Positions 58,531-64,000 of a stretch of 64,000 nt of DNA are shown here, piece by piece (the first letter of the stretch is position 1; the number at the start of each line of letters is the position of its first letter). The DNA lies in contig NC_037269.1 of the NCBI RefSeq assembly GCF_000002425.4, positions 14,109,309 through 14,173,308 on the forward strand. The letters run 5' to 3'. The DNA comes from Physcomitrium patens (lineage: Eukaryota; Streptophyta; Bryopsida; Funariales; Funariaceae). The notes under the pieces were generated by a model. It was not told the origin of the DNA. It was given only the letters and a program-made list of their open reading frames with translations, and searched no databases. The position numbers and the translations under genes were made by a program.

Positions 58531-60690
58531 AGGGAGTGAGCGAGGGGCCCCGCACATTGCCATGCAATTTTAGAGAGACAGCCCCCCCCCTCCCCTGCCA
58601 GCAGAACCTGATGGCTCTGAATGCCACACACGCCCCACCCCCCATTCTAGTTGAGAGCTCTCTGTCCATTCACATTCATCTCTGGCACAACCCTAACCCT
58701 AACCCTAAACCCCCAGCCTGTCCTCCCTCAAGACCAGAAAATAACCAACTGGGTGAGAGACATTCACATGTGAGTGCTGCATCACTCATTTGCAATGTGT
58801 ATGACCCCCTCTTTTTGCAAGCTTGTTACAGAGCTGCTGCAATGACTGCGTTCTAGGGAGTGAGTGCTCTTGTTGTCTTAAGGAGGAAGTGGGGGTTCTC
58901 AAAAGAGTGCAAGTCATTGTCTAAGGGGGTTAATAGAGCTCTGCCAGGGGAAGAAGGAGGAGTGGGCAAGCACTATTCTCTCATTGATAGGAACATGGAG
59001 CCAGTGGTACTTACTCTGACTCCCCCCCCTCCCCATTGTGCATGATTTTGGAGCCCTTGTAATCCATGAAGGCACTTTGTTTTTCTTATTTTAATGAAGT
59101 GAAAAAATACCTCCTTTCCCTTGGTCATGGATGTGACTAGATACCCCATTCCATGTTGTCTTTAAACTCTCTTTTTTCAGTGTGTGTGTGTGTTTATTGT
59201 AATGTTTGTTATTTGTATTCAAATCTAGACATTTATTAACAAGGCACCACAGAGCAAGGGGAAGGGGTGTTTGTCCAGTCAAAACAACCCTTCATTCATG
59301 CAGTAATGATTGTGGAGAGTTAATTTTTTTTTTCATTTTAAAATGCTCTCTCAATGCCCCTCACTGCCAATGGATAAAAGCCTCTAGTGCCAATCCACAA
59401 ATGCATGCTTGATTCTGACTCTTTACACAGACATTGAAAAGAACAAGAGAGAGAGAATGAGAGAAGCTTTCAGACATTTCCACAAAAGTTGATATTACTT
59501 AGAAGGATCAACATTACATATCTTCTTCTGTTTTTTAATGAGTGAACCCAACATCTGCAAACCTACCTGTGTACTAAATAAGTTGACAATTAACCTCAAT
59601 CTTGATTACAAGTATAAGTTCAAAACCATGAGAATCACTCACATTTACTTTTGTCATTCTTTATTTTGTTTGAATGTAATACTTTTTTTTCTTCTGATGT
59701 TGGTGTCTCATATTGTATTGTTGATTACTGCATTATCCAATAGCCTCATTACCCATTTTTGGTGCACATACAGAAAGCCTGCATATATATATATATGTAT
59801 ATATATATGCATGATAAAATTAAATCTGTTCAGGGGTGGGTACAGGGGGTCCACATGGGCCAAGGAGCCCCTTAAAACATGGTTCTGGATTCTCATGGGA
59901 TAAAGCAAATTAGCTTACAAGTCACCAGGGGTGTTGGCATAGTACTTGAGCCCTTGGCTAGATTTCCAATTGGGCTCTGAGAATGAGTTTAATTGTGGAG
60001 TACAGATCAAGGCTGTTTCCAGCAGTTGTTGGTGTGTTCCCAGAGGTACACAAAATAATAAGTTCCCTCTCCATTATTGTTCTGCTGCTGTGCGCATAAT
60101 AGAGTATATATGTGCTATGTATTTGTTTTGGTGATGTTAAGTAAAGAAGAAAAAATAAATGATAAAATAATCTGATAAACAATTTGATGAATAAAAGAGA
60201 AAGAGACAGTCCTGTTGCAGTCTGAGTTCACATGGATCCAATAACACATAAATTTCATTGTCTCAAATGTTGCGGTTTTATCAGATTGCAAACCAATACT
60301 TTTCAAGAATAATGAAATCCAATTATCATGTAGAAGAATTGAGTTCATCTTTCAAATCACAACATTTTTTTATTTTCTATTTTTTTTCTACTATAAGAAT
60401 TTCTTTCTTTCTTTTTTTCGTTTTTTGATACCAAGTTGTATGAAGAGCACCACGCACAAAATCTGCAACACAATCTTGAAATGATAAGATTTCAAGGTAT
60501 TACCATGCTGTTTTACCTATTTCAAATGCAACCCATGGATGTTTCAATTCATCATAGCAATTCAATCCACAGCACATTGTAAAGTCTTCATGCGTTTAAC
60601 ACCTTGATTTTCTTTTAACAAAACTAACTTAAAACCACAATCTGCAGCTCCTTCACTCACGTATGAATGTTATGAATTTGGAAATTGTTA
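58531..60690. other. Unannotated region, no gene seen
   Basis: Mixed composition with several short C runs (58580-58590, 59022-59034) and TA tracts near 59780-59810. The frames here are under 125 codons, without domains. An interstitial telomere-like repeat at 58691 is listed separately. Confidence 0.45.
58691..58710 (+). repeat. Interstitial telomere-type repeat (CCCTAA)3
   Basis: CCCTAA occurs three times in tandem followed by AACCCC. Plant telomere repeats are TTTAGGG, so this is a shortened telomere-like array inside the chromosome, not a chromosome end. Confidence 0.8.
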
Positions 60691-60699
60691 TTCATGCTC

Positions 60700-61340
60700 T
60701 TAAGATTGATTGACGCCGAGTTGTTGGCAATAATGGAGGGTTAGCGGACACAGCTGAAATGAGGGGCATCGGATGATTGAGAAGCAGAGAAGCACCCTGG
60801 GATTGGTGGACATGCAAGGGAACATTCCTCATCAATACGTCAGCGCAAAGGCCAACGCGAGCAAGGGATATGGACGAAGACGACGACGACGACGACGCGG
60901 CGCTTCTGTTGCGCGTCGCGCAGAGCTCCCACACAGAACTACCGGTGGGTACACGATACCATCTCCCATCAAGCGCGAAAGGAGGGAGAACCCTCAAAGC
61001 AACAACAATGCCTGCGCGTACCCACCAGCAGCAGCCGCGACAGTCGAATCGCCATCCCCACAACGGGAAGAAGAGCAGAGGAGGAGGCTCTGGCAGATCC
61101 GCATTCGCCCGGAACGTCGTCTCACGACGTGCCCAGACAGACCCATTGCCAGATCTACAACCAACAATGAAACTCGACCTAATCTCCTACCTCCCTCCTC
61201 CTGCTCCTCCGCGAGATGGTGTCGATGTCCAGCTGGGCGAGCGATGTGCGCGACGATTGCGACAGAGCAGCAGGCAGGGGGAATCTGGTATCACGAGACC
61301 CTGACCCACAATCAGTGCGCGATTGAATCGTGAGTGATTG
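60700..61340. promoter_or_regulatory. GC-rich island, possible promoter/first exon of an unseen gene
   Basis: GC jumps to about 55% within AT-rich surroundings. Long frames are open simultaneously in three registers (plus 60773-61333 and 60777-61304; minus 60692-61063), rich in Arg, Ser or Pro from the (GAC)n repeat at 60876-60900. That pattern comes from composition rather than from one protein. Similar GC jumps in this window mark 5' ends of genes (8.2-8.9 kb, 18.3-18.7 kb), so this may be a transcription start region. No downstream coding exon is visible on either side. Confidence 0.3.
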
Positions 61341-61808
61341 AGTGAAAGATCGATTCTTTCTTTTCCCCTGTTGAGGGCGGATTCGTCGAGGTTGGTTTGG
61401 TTGGACTCATCATCCCCACATGAATGCAGAGCCAGGAGGATTCAAACCTCGTCTTGGATGTTATGAAACACGGAGCCAATGCCGAACGAGGCTTGTGTCG
61501 TGGAGGAGGAGCCCCATTCTGGAGTCTCTGGAGACATAGATATATATATATATATATGATTATTATTATTATATAACAGGTATGTTTCTCAATACTAATA
61601 TTTAAATATATTCTTTAAATATTTAAATATTTAGAGTTGATTCTTTATATGGAATTAACTTTATAATTATGTAAAATTAAATATCTTTAAAATTTTTTCG
61701 TTGTTTTTTCCAATTGCAAGAATCTTTGTTTTTGTGTAAAAAAATATATCTTTAGCTCAATGCATATCACTTTTGTGTAATTTTGTTGCTTTTCTCTATG
61801 TATGTATG

Positions 61809-61851
<43 letters not shown>

Positions 61852-63000
61852 ATTAATGTAAACATCATATTATGTTAATATGTTCTACACTTTATATATG
61901 GATTTAGAGAGTTTGAATTATGTGTATATTATAATCTTAGCCATAATTTGTTCTACCCAATTTTAATTTGTATATTTAATGCCCTTTATAAGATTGCAGT
62001 AATATATATATGTAAATATGTATATATGTAAATTTAGAAAAATATTTACGAAAAAGTGTTAGAATCAATTGGTTGTATTGCACTGAATTTCCACTTTGGA
62101 TTATAGTATTTTCATCTTAAAAAGAAAAGTTGCTCTAAATTCTTTCTCTTGGCTTTGAAGCATATTTACTATCATAGTTTGATTTCTAATAGGGCTTAAA
62201 TATTCTCTCTATCTCTATATACTTTAATTAATTTTAATTGCACTTTTTACATGTATACATATATATAAAGAAACCTTATTAAATTGGTGCTTATCACAAG
62301 AGGAATAATAGATGAGATTGCATCATGCAAAATCTCAACTTTAATTCAAAATTTGAATAATTTATAGATTTCATTTATCATTATTCAAAAAACGATGTTA
62401 CAATTGTAATGTGAATATTCCATTTATCTATTATTTTTCTAATAATAACATATGAGTAATGGCTCATGCATGTATCATCCTTGCACAATTTTTATCTTAC
62501 AGAACACACATGATAATAATTTTCTACTAAACAAGTAGTTTGTTTAAACTGTATAAACCACAAAATACATAACATAAAACACAGTAATTTACATAACATT
62601 TTTTTACTTTAAAAATGATTACGAATCATGCCAAAAGATGAAAAATGATCCTTATTCATTAAGTATGGTAAAATAAAAAAGGGAATGAAGTCAGGAAATT
62701 GTTCATGTTAAGCTTGTGAAGCAATGGTACCAACAACCACTCACTCACTACTCCACCATCCACATGATTTAACCTTTTTCTTTTCCTCTTTCTATTCTAT
62801 GTTAAATTCCAGAGATAACTGCTATGGTTGCACCCAAGGCAACAACAACAACAACAACAACAACAGCAACAACCCAAGTCATTAGAATTTGTAAATAAAA
62901 AAAACTTCCCCATTGGCTCTGTTTCCAAAACATGCTTCTGGCTCAAAGCTTTGAATGAATGCATCATTCATTGATTCTCTTCACATAAGAAAGCATTATG
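61341..63000. other. AT-rich spacer
   Basis: No gene. TA tracts occur at 61538-61556 and 61817-61847, and (CAA)n at 62839-62875. Confidence 0.6.
62839..62875. repeat. (CAA)n trinucleotide repeat
   Basis: About eleven CAA units with one CAG interruption. Confidence 0.9.
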
Positions 63001-63697
63001 GTAGAGACATGCACCTGGGTTACAATACCCAAGGGAAGCACTGTGTAAGAGGTATGGGTGATTCTCCTTCATGGATGAATGATATGCTGTCAGTGGCACA
63101 ATTTGGATGAATGATATTGGAAACAAAGTTAGTAGGAAAGATTATATAAGTGAAGCCAACTGGAGCCCTACTCTCGTCATGGCTGTAATGTTGTATGATT
63201 GATAAGTGGGGGAGGGGGGGCAGGAGAGAGAGGGTGCCCATTCCGCCTGAAATTGTCACTCCCCCCCCTCTCCATTGTGGCAGAAATGGGCACTTCTTCT
63301 TCATAAGCCGGAGGATGTGATGCCGACTTCTTCTTCTTCTACATCTCCCGTCCCCGTCCTCGTCCTTGTTGATTAACTAGGCCAAGGATTGTGCTTAAGC
63401 AGTAGGGGTTTAGAACACAATTTGATGTGGTGGACAAGGTAGCTTACAACAAGACTTGGACAGGTGGGGGAGGAGGAGGAATCATAAGGTTTTATTATTA
63501 TGTTATTATTATTATGATGATGCATGCAACAGCAGCTGCTACTGTCCTTATTATTATGAGCACCCCTCTTCACTAGACTACCACCCACTCTGGCCCTTCT
63601 TTGCTGGGCTTTTGGACCTCTCTCCCAAGTTTGCAACTCTTTCTTGTATGTGTTTATGTCCTTTTTCAAAACTTATTTATTTATTTATTTATCCTTG

Positions 63698-63730
<33 letters not shown>

Positions 63731-64000
63731 GAATGCCATTAATTGTCAACTGAAGGTTTTTCAGCCATCTTGGGGGGTTTCTTTTTTGAATCACAGGCTA
63801 AACCATCTGTAATCACAGGCTAAACCACCACCTCCATCACACAAAACCACTGCCTTTGTAGTTGTTAAATTTGCCGATCATTGGTGGGCTTGGAATCCAT
63901 TTGAAATCTTTTTACAATGTATTCCAACATTATGAAGCTCATGAAGCTCAACTCATGAAGCTCAAAGTGGGTTTTATTTTTCTCCATGATTGGATATACT
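63001..64000. other. Right edge, no gene seen
   Basis: Moderate GC at first, with short C/G runs and (TTC)n at about 63327-63340, then (TTTA)n at 63673-63692 and (TA)n at 63700-63723. The last 100 bases hold three near-copies of ATGAAGCTCA (63931-63965), and GAATCACAGGCTAAACCA-like text is repeated at about 63788 and 63811. No coding frame is supported. Confidence 0.45.

Noticed and set aside
58691-58710. Chromosome end (telomere)
   Set aside because: Only three units, with unique sequence continuing for 5 kb beyond.
1-64000. CRISPR array, operon structure or bacterial insertion sequence
   Set aside because: Spliced eukaryotic genes throughout; no spaced direct repeats of CRISPR type and no bacterial gene organisation.

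Overview
The window is nuclear DNA of a land plant. Seven intron-bearing genes encode typical plant proteins: a 2OG-Fe(II) oxygenase, proteasome subunit RPN12, PP2A B'', an acyl-CoA-binding kelch protein, a bZIP factor, a PXA/PX/nexin-C sorting nexin and a DUF155/RMD1 protein. There is also one Ty1/Copia LTR retrotransposon. Short introns, very AT-rich gene-poor stretches full of (TA)n tracts, and proteins that match angiosperm families while clearly diverging from them suggest a bryophyte, most likely a moss. The species is not proven by anything in the sequence. All gene models were assembled by hand from open frames, GT/AG sites and intron phase; every coding exon junction given was checked for phase, but no transcript was available.

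Layout. 1-5.6 kb: 2OG oxygenase (+) converging on RPN12 (-). 5.6-8 kb: AT-rich spacer with a 157-bp MITE-like element. 8-15.3 kb: PP2A B'' (+) with a probable 5'UTR intron, converging on the ACBP-kelch gene (-, 15.3-18.5 kb). 19-25.5 kb: a 5.84-kb Copia element with paired 271-bp LTRs and a 5-bp target duplication, apparently nested inside an older element with imperfect terminal inverted repeats. 25.5-28 kb: AT-rich DNA with two fold-back structures, one with perfect 21-nt arms. 28.2-30 kb: bZIP (-). 30-35.3 kb: gene-poor. 35.3-40.9 kb: sorting nexin (-). 41-46.5 kb: moderate-GC DNA with no confident gene, but with scraps of leucine-rich-repeat-like coding sequence. 46.5-49.4 kb: DUF155 protein (+). 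49.4-64 kb: no confident gene, only microsatellites, AT-rich stretches, an interstitial telomere-type repeat and one GC-rich island near 60.8-61.3 kb.

The intact genes are housekeeping or regulatory: protein turnover (RPN12), dephosphorylation (PP2A B''), acyl-CoA binding (ACBP-kelch), endomembrane sorting (PXA-PX-nexin), organelle biology (DUF155), small-molecule oxidation (2OGD) and transcription (bZIP). They do not form a pathway or cluster; neighbours look unrelated, as is normal in plant nuclear DNA. I found no convincing new multi-gene system. The best leads are the 21-nt perfect fold-back at 26.8 kb, the nested transposon with strongly transition-biased LTR divergence, the 157-bp MITE-like element, and the 2OG oxygenase that lacks a normally conserved motif.
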